Below are positions 35,145-42,656 of a stretch of 64,000 nucleotides of DNA, one piece after another. The DNA lies in NCBI RefSeq assembly GCF_050749815.1, contig NZ_CP192735.1:496001-560000 (forward strand), in the 5' to 3' direction. A model generated the notes under the pieces. That model worked only from the letters and a program-made list of their open reading frames with translations. It was not told the DNA's origin and searched no databases. The DNA is from Dyella_A sp050749815. Its GTDB lineage: Bacteria > Pseudomonadota > Gammaproteobacteria > Xanthomonadales > Rhodanobacteraceae. The stretch's first letter is position 1; the number at the start of each line of letters is the position of its first letter. Both the position numbers and the translations under genes were made by a program.

Positions 35145-36515
35145 TCACGCCTTGGCAACGCTCCAGCGCGTGCCCTGTGCACCATCCTCGATCACCACGC
35201 CCATCGCCGTGAGTTCGGCACGGATCGCGTCGGCGCGGGCGAAATCCTTTGCCGCACGGGCGGCGCGGCGCTCTTCCAGCAGCGCCTCCACGCGTGCGCC
35301 ATCGACGCCGTCGCTGCCGCGCTGGAACCAGGCTTCCGGATCCTGCTGCAGCAGGCCGAGCAGAGCGCCGCCGCCGAGCAGGGCGGCCTTGGCTTCGGGC
35401 GTGCCGGACTGCCGTGCGGCATCGGCGAGCATCGACAGTTCGGCCAGCGCCTGCGGCGTGTTGAGGTCGTCGCACAGCGCCGCCTCGATGCCCGATGGCA
35501 CCGGCAGGGCTCCGTCCGGTAGCGAAACGTCGGCCAGGTCGCGCAGCACGCGATACCAGCCGTCCAGCGTACTGATCGACTGGGCGATCGCCGCGTCCGA
35601 CCAGTCCAGCGGCTGGCGGTAGTGGCCACGCAGCAGCAGCAGGCGCAGCGCCTCGGGCGGGTGCTGCTGCAGCAACTGGTGAACGTGCAGCACGTTGCCC
35701 AGCGACTTGGACATCTTGCGTCCGTCGAAGGTGAGCATGCCGTTGTGCATCCACCAGCGGGCGAACGTCTTGCCGCCGTGGGCGCAGGTGGACTGGGCGA
35801 TCTCGTTCTCGTGATGCGGGAACTGCAGGTCGACGCCACCGGCGTGGATGTCGATGGTCTCGCCCAGATGCGCCGCGCTCATCGCCGAGCATTCGATGTG
35901 CCAGCCCGGGCGGCCGCGACCCCAGGGGCTGTCCCAGCCGGGCAGCTCCGGCTGGGACGGTTTCCACAGCACGAAGTCCGCCGGGTTCTTCTTGTACGGA
36001 GCCACCTCGACGCGGGCGCCGGCGATCATTTCCTCGGTATCGCGCCCGGACAACGCGCCGTAGGCGGCGTAGGAGGCCACGTCGAACAGCACGTGCCCCT
36101 CGGCGGCGTAGGCGTGGCCGCCGGCGATGAGCGTCTCGATCATCGCGGTGATCTCGCCGATGTGCGCGGTGGCGTGCGGCTCGATGTCCGGCGGGGCGAT
36201 GCCGAGGGTGGCCATGTCCTCACGGTAGGCGGCGGCGAAGCGGTCGGTAATGGTGCTGATCGGCACGCCCTGCTCGAGCGCGGCGGCGTTGATCTTGTCG
36301 TCCACGTCGGTAATGTTGCGGGCGTACACCACGTTCGGGTAATGCCGGCGCAGCAGCCGTACCAGCACGTCGAACACCACCGGCCCGCGCGCATTGCCGA
36401 TGTGCACGTAGCTGTACACGGTGGGGCCGCACAGGTAGACCGTGACGCGCTCGGGGTTCAGCGGCGTGAACGTCTCGGTGCGACGGCTGAGGCTGTTGTA
36501 GAGCGAGATCGACAT
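35145..36515 (-). CDS. cysS: Cysteinyl-tRNA synthetase
   Basis: The 456-residue class I synthetase charges tRNA-Cys. It shows the zinc/substrate start VTVYLCGPTVYSYVHIGNAR (HIGN signature), GRGRPGWHIECSAM, the zinc HHENE and the KMSKSLGN motif. The ATG at 36515 gives MSISLYNSL, the usual start. It is divergent from the glycine-zipper gene with 182 bases between. Confidence 0.97.
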   Translation of the reverse strand: MSISLYNSLSRRTETFTPLNPERVTVYLCGPTVYSYVHIGNARGPVVFDVLVRLLRRHYPNVVYARNITDVDDKINAAALEQGVPISTITDRFAAAYREDMATLGIAPPDIEPHATAHIGEITAMIETLIAGGHAYAAEGHVLFDVASYAAYGALSGRDTEEMIAGARVEVAPYKKNPADFVLWKPSQPELPGWDSPWGRGRPGWHIECSAMSAAHLGETIDIHAGGVDLQFPHHENEIAQSTCAHGGKTFARWWMHNGMLTFDGRKMSKSLGNVLHVHQLLQQHPPEALRLLLLRGHYRQPLDWSDAAIAQSISTLDGWYRVLRDLADVSLPDGALPVPSGIEAALCDDLNTPQALAELSMLADAARQSGTPEAKAALLGGGALLGLLQQDPEAWFQRGSDGVDGARVEALLEERRAARAAKDFARADAIRAELTAMGVVIEDGAQGTRWSVAKA

Positions 36516-36697
36516 CGGCGGGACATCCACGGCGGCGGGCGCCCGCAACAGCGGGCAAAAACACGGCCGGGCATCTTAACAAGGGCTAAGCCGCCGTGTC
36601 GGAACGGGCCGTTCTAAGCGTGGATTCAGAGTGAATTTGCTCGAATGCATCACGGCCCAACAGGGGGCCGGCTACTTCTCCCGAGCTGGAGTCCGCA

Positions 36698-37237
36698 ATG
36701 ACCAAGATGTTGTTTTCCGCACTGGCGCTGAGCTTGCTCGCCGGTGCCGTCCATGCGCAGGACCGTTACGGGCCTCCGCCGGGCCCTGCCGGTGACGACA
36801 ACAGCCACTACGGCTGGGCGGACGTGCTGCGGGTCGACCCGAACTATGCGGTCGTGCGCACCGAGGCGCCGCAGCAGGAGTGCTATGACCAGCCGGTGGT
36901 GCGTCGCGAGGGCGGCAATTCCACCGCCGGCACCGTGCTCGGCGCCATCGTGGGCGGCGTGCTGGGCAACACGGTAGGCAAGGGCGACGGCCGCAAGGCG
37001 GCCACCGTGGCAGGTGCCGTGGCCGGTGGTGCCATCGGTCATCGCGCGGCCGGTAGCGGTCGCGAATACGAAAGCAGCGAAACCCGCTGCCGCGAAGTGA
37101 GCCGGGTCAGCGAACAGCGCCGTATCACCAGCTACGACGTGGAATACCGCTATCGCGGTGAGGTGTTCATGTCCCGGCTGAACTACGACCCGGGCGAGCG
37201 CCTGCGCGTGCGCGTGAGCGTCGAACCGGCCGACTGA
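36698..37237 (+). CDS. Glycine-zipper 2TM-domain outer-membrane protein
   Basis: The 179-residue protein starts with a signal peptide (1-20, cleavage after VHA). A polar domain follows, then a glycine-zipper region (about 75-112) with repeated GxxxG spacing (TVLGAIVGGVLGNTVG and AGAVAGGAIG). It ends in a Cys-containing beta-rich domain. This is the Rickettsia 17-kDa antigen/UmoD-like group; such proteins are usually envelope-associated, with uncertain function. A hairpin terminator follows, separating it from the arg leader. Confidence 0.85.
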   Translation: MTKMLFSALALSLLAGAVHAQDRYGPPPGPAGDDNSHYGWADVLRVDPNYAVVRTEAPQQECYDQPVVRREGGNSTAGTVLGAIVGGVLGNTVGKGDGRKAATVAGAVAGGAIGHRAAGSGREYESSETRCREVSRVSEQRRITSYDVEYRYRGEVFMSRLNYDPGERLRVRVSVEPAD

Positions 37238-37260
37238 GCCGCCTGACAATCGTGGTTCCC

Positions 37261-37284
37261 GACCGCCGCCTCAGGGCGGCGGTC
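37261..37284 (+). terminator. Hairpin terminator after the glycine-zipper gene
   Basis: A perfect 10-base stem gaccgccgcc/ggcggcggtc with loop tcag begins 24 bases after the stop codon and is followed by tcgttt. Confidence 0.7.
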
Positions 37285-37378
37285 TCGTTTCCAGTGCCGC
37301 CATGAGGCTGTCCAGCAAATTTTGTTGCACGGCAGCGAAATTGCCGCCATGATGATGCTTCACCCGCCCGAGCCGTCC

Positions 37379-37483
37379 ATGTCTACAGCCGTCTATACCG
37401 CCAACGTTCTTACCAGCGCCCGCATGGCTGCTGGCATGACGTCGCGTGCGCGCCGACCGCTGGTCCGACATTCGGCCGGGTAG
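37379..37483 (+). CDS. Predicted arginine leader peptide of the arg cluster
   Basis: A 34-codon frame lies upstream of argF' and ends TSRARRPLVRHSAG. Arg occurs at codons 15, 23, 25, 26 and 30, so four of the eight codons 23-30 are Arg, and two of these use CGA, usually rare in high-GC genomes. The stop codon (37481-37483) overlaps a gccgggt strand able to pair with the downstream terminator. In-frame ATGs also exist at 37349, 37352 and 37355. No strong ribosome site is seen, and a possible promoter TTGCAC (37325)-17-CATGAT (37348) is weak. I read it as an attenuation leader; translation is inferred. Confidence 0.6.
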   Translation: MSTAVYTANVLTSARMAAGMTSRARRPLVRHSAG

Positions 37484-37547
37484 GCTGTCGCGCGCTGCTG
37501 TTCCAAGTGCAACGACTGAAAAACCCGGCCCTCGTGCCGGGTTTTTT
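37475..37547 (+). promoter_or_regulatory. Antiterminator strand and attenuator terminator before argF'
   Basis: The terminator stem aaaaacccggc (37519-37529)/gccgggttttt (37536-37546) with a six-base loop and T run is a full intrinsic terminator, although it lies 88 bases upstream of argF'. Its 5' arm acccggc (37523-37529) is exactly complementary to gccgggt at 37475-37481, at the leader stop codon. A ribosome stalled at Arg codons 23-26 would leave gccgggt free to form the antiterminator; one at the stop codon would cover it. Confidence 0.65.
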
Positions 37548-37634
37548 CGTTTTCGGTTTACTTCACGCGGATCCGTCCGCGAACGGCGAGACCGGCCACC
37601 CTTGGCCGGACTATTCATCAAGAGCGATTCCACC

Positions 37635-38642
37635 ATGACCCTTCGGCATTTCCTCACCACCCAGGACTACAGCCGCGCCGAGATCGACGCGCTGCTGGAA
37701 CACGCCGCCGCGTTCAAGCGTTCGCCGCGCGGCCAGCAGTTGGCCGGCAAGTCGGTGGCGCTGCTGTTCTTCAACCCCTCGATGCGCACCCGCACCAGCT
37801 TCGAGCTGGGTGCGTTTCACCTCGGTGGCCACGCCATCGTGCTGGCGCCCGGCAAGGATGCGTGGCCGATCGAGTTCGAGGTGGGTAGCGTGATGGACGG
37901 TGACACCGAGGAGCACATTGCCGAGGTGGCGCGCGTGCTCAGCCGCTACGTGGACCTGATCGCGGTGCGCGCCTTTCCGAAGTTCCAGGACTGGCAGGTG
38001 GATCGCCAGGACAAGGTCATCAAGGCGTTCGCCCAGTACGCCACCGTGCCGGTGATCAACATGGAGACGATCACCCATCCCTGCCAGGAACTGGCACACG
38101 CGCTGGCCATGCGCGAGCACCTCGGGGATCTCACGAAGAAGAAGTACGTGCTGACCTGGACCTACCACCCCAAGCCGCTCAACACCGCAGTGGCCAACTC
38201 CGCGCTGCTGATCGCCACCAAGATGGGCATGGACGTGACCCTGCTGTGTCCCACGCCTGACTACGTGCTGGACGAGCGCTACATGCAGGCCGGCCAGGAG
38301 AACGCGAAGGCCAACGGCGGCTCGCTGAAGGTCAGTCACGACATCGAGGAGGCCTATTCCGGCGCGCACGTGGTGTACGCCAAGAGCTGGGGCGCGCTGC
38401 CGTACTTCGGCCGCTGGGAGCAGGAGAAGCCGATCCGCGAGGCCAACAAGCACTTCATCGTCGACGAGGCGAAGATGGCGCTGACCGACCATGGCCTGTT
38501 CAGCCACTGCCTGCCGCTGCGCCGCAACGTCAAGGCCACCGACGCGGTAATGGATGCGCCGTACTGCATCGCCATCGACGAGGCCGAGAACCGCCTGCAC
38601 GTGCAGAAGGCGGTGATGGCCTCGCTGATCGGGCAGGGCTGA
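37635..38642 (+). CDS. argF': N-acetylornithine carbamoyltransferase
   Basis: The 335-residue enzyme transfers carbamoyl from carbamoyl phosphate to N-acetylornithine, giving N-acetylcitrulline, the special step of the Xanthomonas-type arginine pathway. It has the carbamoyl-phosphate motif FNPSMRTRTSFELGAF, the HPCQELAHALA motif and the late SHCLPLRRNVKATDAVMD segment. The proline-rich loop and length agree with the Xanthomonas enzyme rather than ordinary ornithine carbamoyltransferase. I chose the ATG at 37635; a longer frame starting at 37446 would cross the terminator. It heads the arg cluster. Confidence 0.96.
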   Translation: MTLRHFLTTQDYSRAEIDALLEHAAAFKRSPRGQQLAGKSVALLFFNPSMRTRTSFELGAFHLGGHAIVLAPGKDAWPIEFEVGSVMDGDTEEHIAEVARVLSRYVDLIAVRAFPKFQDWQVDRQDKVIKAFAQYATVPVINMETITHPCQELAHALAMREHLGDLTKKKYVLTWTYHPKPLNTAVANSALLIATKMGMDVTLLCPTPDYVLDERYMQAGQENAKANGGSLKVSHDIEEAYSGAHVVYAKSWGALPYFGRWEQEKPIREANKHFIVDEAKMALTDHGLFSHCLPLRRNVKATDAVMDAPYCIAIDEAENRLHVQKAVMASLIGQG

Positions 38643-38653
38643 GTCGCGCCGGC

Positions 38654-39280
38654 ATGTATCAGCCCAGGCATTTCGTCGAGACGCGCGAGCACGCCCTTTA
38701 CGGGCTGATCGATGCGCATCCGTTCGCCACGCTGGTGGTGAACGCAGCCGCTGGCATGGCGGTGAACCACCTTCCGTTCGTGCGGCAGGGCGATGTGCTG
38801 CGCGGTCACGTCGCCGCCGGCAACGAGCTGGCCGCGATGGACGGCGCCGCCGTGGTGGCGGTGTTCCACGGCCCGCAGGGCTACGTGAGCCCGAACTGGT
38901 ACCCGAGCAAGCACGCCAACGGTGGCCGCGAGGTGCCGACCTGGAACTACGCCGTGGCGCACGTGCATGGACGCCTGCGCGTGGTCCGCGACGCTGGCTG
39001 GCTGCGCGGCCTGCTCGATGCGCTCACCGATCGTTTCGAAGCGAGCGAGCCGGCGCCGTGGAAGGTCGCCGATGCACCGCCCGATCACGTGGAAAAGCTG
39101 CTCGGCGCCATCGCCGGCATCGAGATCGCGATCGAGCGCATCGAGGGCAAGTTCAAGCTCAGCCAGAACCATCCGGATGCCAACCGCGCCGGCGTGATCG
39201 GCGGCCTGACCCGACGCGGGCAGGGCGACGACCTGGCACTCGCTGCATTGATGCAAGAACAGGAGGAGGGCCGCGCATGA
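38654..39280 (+). CDS. PaiB-like FMN-binding negative transcriptional regulator
   Basis: The 208-residue protein starts MYQPRHFVETREHALYGLID and contains VSPNWYPSKHANGGREVPTWNYAVAHVHG, the core of the PaiB/FMN-binding split-barrel family. Bacillus PaiB is tied to regulation of sporulation and protease genes, but the molecular activity of proteobacterial members is uncertain. It is 11 bases after argF' and overlaps the osmC-like start (ATGA), so it is co-expressed with arginine synthesis. Confidence 0.88.
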   Translation: MYQPRHFVETREHALYGLIDAHPFATLVVNAAAGMAVNHLPFVRQGDVLRGHVAAGNELAAMDGAAVVAVFHGPQGYVSPNWYPSKHANGGREVPTWNYAVAHVHGRLRVVRDAGWLRGLLDALTDRFEASEPAPWKVADAPPDHVEKLLGAIAGIEIAIERIEGKFKLSQNHPDANRAGVIGGLTRRGQGDDLALAALMQEQEEGRA

Positions 39281-39753
39281 ACCGCCCGCACCGTTATCGC
39301 GTCGACGTGATCTGGACCGGCAACCGCGGCACCGGCACCGACGGCTACCGCAACTACAGCCGCAACCACGTGATCCGCGTGCCGGGCAAGCCGGATCTGG
39401 CCGGATCGTCCGACCCCACCTTCCGCGGCGACGCCACCCGGCACAACCCGGAGGACATGCTGGTGGCCGCGCTGTCCACCTGCCACATGCTGTCCTACCT
39501 GCACATGGCGACGGTGGCCGGCGTGGTCGTCACCGACTACCGCGACAACGCCGAGGGCACGATGGTGACCGAGGGCGACGGCGGCCACTTCACCGAAGTG
39601 TTGCTGCGTCCCGTTGTCGTCATCACCGCCGCCAGCGACACGGCCAAGGCCGAGGCCGCGCACGAGGCGGCCCACCACGCCTGCTTCATCGCCAACTCCG
39701 TGAATTTTCCGGTGCGCTGCGAGCCGCGCATCGTCGTCGCTTCTCCTGTCTAA
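39277..39753 (+). CDS. OsmC family protein
   Basis: The 158-residue protein has the OsmC fold with the two redox cysteines in AALSTCHMLSYLH and HHACFIANSVNFPV. OsmC/Ohr proteins reduce organic or other peroxides with thiols. Sequence details (GDATRHNPEDMLVAALSTCH) fit the OsmC branch rather than Ohr. It overlaps the PaiB-like stop by 4 bases and precedes argG by 27 bases inside the arg cluster. Confidence 0.87.
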   Translation: MNRPHRYRVDVIWTGNRGTGTDGYRNYSRNHVIRVPGKPDLAGSSDPTFRGDATRHNPEDMLVAALSTCHMLSYLHMATVAGVVVTDYRDNAEGTMVTEGDGGHFTEVLLRPVVVITAASDTAKAEAAHEAAHHACFIANSVNFPVRCEPRIVVASPV

Positions 39754-39780
39754 ACCTTTTCTTTCCAGGATCTGCAAGCC

Positions 39781-40971
39781 ATGAGCAAAGACATCGTCCT
39801 CGCCTTCTCCGGCGGCCTCGACACCAGCTTCTGCGTCCCGTACCTGATCGAGCGCGGCTGGGCCGTGCATACGGTGTTCGCCGACACCGGCGGCGTGGAT
39901 GCCGAAGAGCGCGCCTACATCGAGGCGCGCGCGAAGGAGCTCGGCGTGGCCAGCCACGTCACCGTGGACGGTGGCCCGGCGATCTGGAACGGCTTCGTCA
40001 AGCCGTTCGTGTGGGCCGGCGAGGGCTACCAGGGCCAGTATCCGCTGCTGGTCTCCGACCGCTATCTGATCGTCGATGCCGCGATCGCGCGCGCGAAGGA
40101 GCTGGGTACCCGGGCGATCGCCCACGGCTGCACCGGCATGGGCAACGACCAGGTGCGTTTCGACCTGGCGGTGAAGGCGCTGGGCGACTACCAGATCGTG
40201 GCCCCGATCCGCGAGATCCAGAAGGAGCACACCCAGACCCGGGCCTACGAGCAGGCCTACCTGGAAGAGCGCGGCTTCGACGTGCGCGCCAAGCAGAAGA
40301 GCTACACCATCAACGAGAACCTGCTGGGCGTGACCCTGTCCGGCGGCGAGATCGACCACTGGAAGGCGCCGGGCGAGGGCGCCCGCGGCTGGTGCAAGCC
40401 GCGCGCCGAATGGCCGTCCGAAAAGCTGACCGTCACGCTGGGCTTCGAAAAGGGCGAGGCGGTGTCGCTCAACGGCGAGAAGCTGCCGGGTGCGCAGATC
40501 CTGGCCAAGCTCAACGCGCTGTTCGCGCCGTATGGCGTGGGCCGCGGCATGTACACCGGCGACACCACCATCGGCTTGAAGGGCCGCATCGTGTACGAAG
40601 CCCCGGGCCTGATCTCGCTGCTCGCCGCCCACCGCGCACTGGAGGAGGCGGTGCTGACCAAGCAGCAGAACCGCTTCAAGCCGGAAGTGGCGCGCAAGTG
40701 GGTCGAGGTGGTCTACGAGGGCTTCTTCCACGATCCGGTCAAGACGGATCTGGAAGCCTTCCTCGCCTCGAGCCAGTCGCAGGTCAATGGCGAAGTGGTG
40801 TTGGAGACGACTGGCGCCATGGTGACCGCGGTGGAGATCCGCTCGCCGCACATTCTCAATGCCAAGGGCGCCACCTACGCGCAGTCGGCGGACTGGGGCG
40901 TGGAAGAGGCCGAGGGCTTCATCAAGCTGTTCGGCATGAGCTCGACGCTGTGGGCCGAGGTCAACCGCTGA
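39781..40971 (+). CDS. argG: Argininosuccinate synthase
   Basis: The 396-residue enzyme joins citrulline and aspartate with ATP. The PP-loop is LAFSGGLDTSFC at 8-19; ATP/citrulline contacts are in AHGCTGMGNDQVRFDLAV, and TINENLLGVTLSGGEID and KQQNRFKPEVARKWVE are typical. It follows argE chemistry in the pathway, although argE lies downstream. The next gene starts 3 bases after its stop. Confidence 0.97.
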   Translation: MSKDIVLAFSGGLDTSFCVPYLIERGWAVHTVFADTGGVDAEERAYIEARAKELGVASHVTVDGGPAIWNGFVKPFVWAGEGYQGQYPLLVSDRYLIVDAAIARAKELGTRAIAHGCTGMGNDQVRFDLAVKALGDYQIVAPIREIQKEHTQTRAYEQAYLEERGFDVRAKQKSYTINENLLGVTLSGGEIDHWKAPGEGARGWCKPRAEWPSEKLTVTLGFEKGEAVSLNGEKLPGAQILAKLNALFAPYGVGRGMYTGDTTIGLKGRIVYEAPGLISLLAAHRALEEAVLTKQQNRFKPEVARKWVEVVYEGFFHDPVKTDLEAFLASSQSQVNGEVVLETTGAMVTAVEIRSPHILNAKGATYAQSADWGVEEAEGFIKLFGMSSTLWAEVNR

Positions 40972-40974
40972 CAC

Positions 40975-41418
40975 ATGGACGGCACGCTGCGCATCGATAC
41001 GTCACGGGAGGCGCTGGATCGGGACATGATCCACGCCTTCCTCGCCGAGCAGGCCTATTGGAGCCGCGGCATCCCGCGCGAGACGGTGGAGCGTGCCATC
41101 GAGGGCTCGCTGTGCTTCGGCGGCTACCTCGACGGGCGCCAGGTCGCGTTCGCGCGGGTGGTCACTGATGGCGCCACCTTCGGCTACCTCGCCGACGTGT
41201 TCGTGCTGCCGGAGCATCGCGGGCTAGGTCATGCCAAGACCCTGATGGCGGCGGTGATGGCGCACCCGCAGTTGCAGGGGCTGCGCCGGTTCAGCCTGGC
41301 GACCCTCGATGCGCACGCGCTGTATGCCGGCTTCGGCTTCACCGCGCCGGCGCGGCCGCAGTCCTTGATGGAAAAGCTCGATCCGGACGTCTACACACCA
41401 ACGCCAGGCAGGCCATGA
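40975..41418 (+). CDS. GNAT family N-acetyltransferase
   Basis: The 147-residue GNAT protein has the acetyl-CoA motif FVLPEHRGLGHAKTLMAAVM (about 76-95) and the late LYAGFGF strand. The substrate is unknown. It lies 3 bases after argG and overlaps argE by 4 bases (ATGA). Because ArgB here already carries an acetyltransferase domain, this gene is not needed for acetylglutamate synthesis; it may serve another amine. Confidence 0.85.
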   Translation: MDGTLRIDTSREALDRDMIHAFLAEQAYWSRGIPRETVERAIEGSLCFGGYLDGRQVAFARVVTDGATFGYLADVFVLPEHRGLGHAKTLMAAVMAHPQLQGLRRFSLATLDAHALYAGFGFTAPARPQSLMEKLDPDVYTPTPGRP

Positions 41419-42620
41419 CTCCTCTTCTGCAATCCACCTTGGAACACCTCAAGGCGCTGGTCGGTTTCGACACGCGCAATCCGCCGCGCGAAATCGGCAC
41501 CGGCGGGATCTTCGACTACCTCCGCTCGCAGCTGCCGGGTTTCGACGTGACGGTGACCGACTACGGTGCCGGTGCGGTCACCCTGCATGCCGTGCGTGGT
41601 GCGCCGAAGCGGCTGTTCAACGTGCACCTGGACACGGTGCCCGACTCGCCGCACTGGAGCGCCGATCCGCACGTGCTGCGCGTCACCGCCGATCGCGCGA
41701 TTGGCCTGGGCGCCTGCGATATCAAAGGCGCCGCGGCGGCCTTGATTGCGGTGGCCCAGATCACCGATGGCCCGATGGCGATGCTGTTCTCCACCGACGA
41801 GGAGGCCAACGACGCGCGCTGCATCGCCGGCTTCCTCAAGGCCTTTCCCCATCTTCCTGTGGGAGAGGGTCGGGGTGAGGGTGCGGGCGAAGCGAGCATC
41901 ACCGGTGACACCGAACCCTCACCCCAACCCCTCTCCCGGGGGGGGAGGGGCTATGCCTACGACGCGGTGATCGTCGCCGAGCCGACCCGGGGCGAAGCGG
42001 TGCTGGCCCATCGCGGCATCCACTCGGTGCTGATGCGCTTTGCCGGCCAGGCCGGCCACGCCTCGGGCAAGCAGAAGCCCAGCGACAGCGCGCTGCACCA
42101 GGCGGTGCGCTGGGGCGCCGCGGCGCTGGATTTCGCCGCGGCGCAGTCGCATGAGCGCTTCGGCGGCCTGACCGGGCTGCGCTTCAACATCGGCCGCATC
42201 GAGGGCGGCATCAAGGCCAACATGATCGCGCCGACCACCGAGGTGCGCTTCGGCTTCCGGCCGCTGCCGACGATGGATCCGGAGCGCATGCTGGAGACCC
42301 TGCGCACCCTGGTCGAGCCGGCGCCCGCCGAGTTCACCGAGACCTTCCGCGGCGACTCGTTGCCGGCCGGCGACACCGCCAGCGCCGAGGCGCGCCGGCT
42401 GGCCGCGCGCGACCTCGCCGACGAGCTGGAGATCCCGGTCGGCAACGCCGTGGACTTCTGGACCGAGGCGGCGCTGTTCTCCGCCGCCGGCTACACCGCC
42501 TTCGTCTACGGCCCCGGCGACATCGCCCAGGCACACACCGCCGACGAGTGGGTGGCGCTCGACCAGCTGCAGCATTACGCCGACACCATTCATCGCCTCG
42601 TCGCACGCGGCAACGCGTGA
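41415..42620 (+). CDS. argE: Acetylornithine/acetylcitrulline deacetylase with in-frame repeat insertion
   Basis: The 401-residue M20 metallohydrolase removes the acetyl group; in Xanthomonas the substrate is N-acetylcitrulline. Metal and catalytic residues are H71 (NVHLDTVP), D102 (GLGACDIKG), E129/E130 (STDEEAND) and E189 (IVAEPT). Residues about 145-179 are Gly/Arg/Pro-rich, do not belong to the family, and are encoded by a palindromic repeat that keeps the frame. The insertion falls between E130 and E189 in a surface loop region. The enzyme is likely functional because the cluster has no other copy, but that is inference. Confidence 0.92.
   Translation: MTPLLQSTLEHLKALVGFDTRNPPREIGTGGIFDYLRSQLPGFDVTVTDYGAGAVTLHAVRGAPKRLFNVHLDTVPDSPHWSADPHVLRVTADRAIGLGACDIKGAAAALIAVAQITDGPMAMLFSTDEEANDARCIAGFLKAFPHLPVGEGRGEGAGEASITGDTEPSPQPLSRGGRGYAYDAVIVAEPTRGEAVLAHRGIHSVLMRFAGQAGHASGKQKPSDSALHQAVRWGAAALDFAAAQSHERFGGLTGLRFNIGRIEGGIKANMIAPTTEVRFGFRPLPTMDPERMLETLRTLVEPAPAEFTETFRGDSLPAGDTASAEARRLAARDLADELEIPVGNAVDFWTEAALFSAAGYTAFVYGPGDIAQAHTADEWVALDQLQHYADTIHRLVARGNA
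41861..41949. repeat. Palindromic repeat inserted in frame within argE
   Basis: The left arm gggagagggtcggggtgagg (plus gt, 41861-41882) and the right arm accctcaccccaacccctct (plus ccc, 41915-41937) are near-perfect reverse complements around a 32-base loop. A second small palindrome ctcccgggggggag adjoins on the right. The core matches the intergenic element at 11922-11972. All three frames through the arms are open on the coding strand used. Confidence 0.85.
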
Positions 42621-42656
42621 CACGCGGCGATCCCAAGCCATCCAACGACTGACGCC

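Noticed and set aside
37446..37634. An N-terminal extension of argF' by 63 codons.
   Set aside because: It would translate through the terminator hairpin and antiterminator region, and the family starts at MTLRHF-like sequence.
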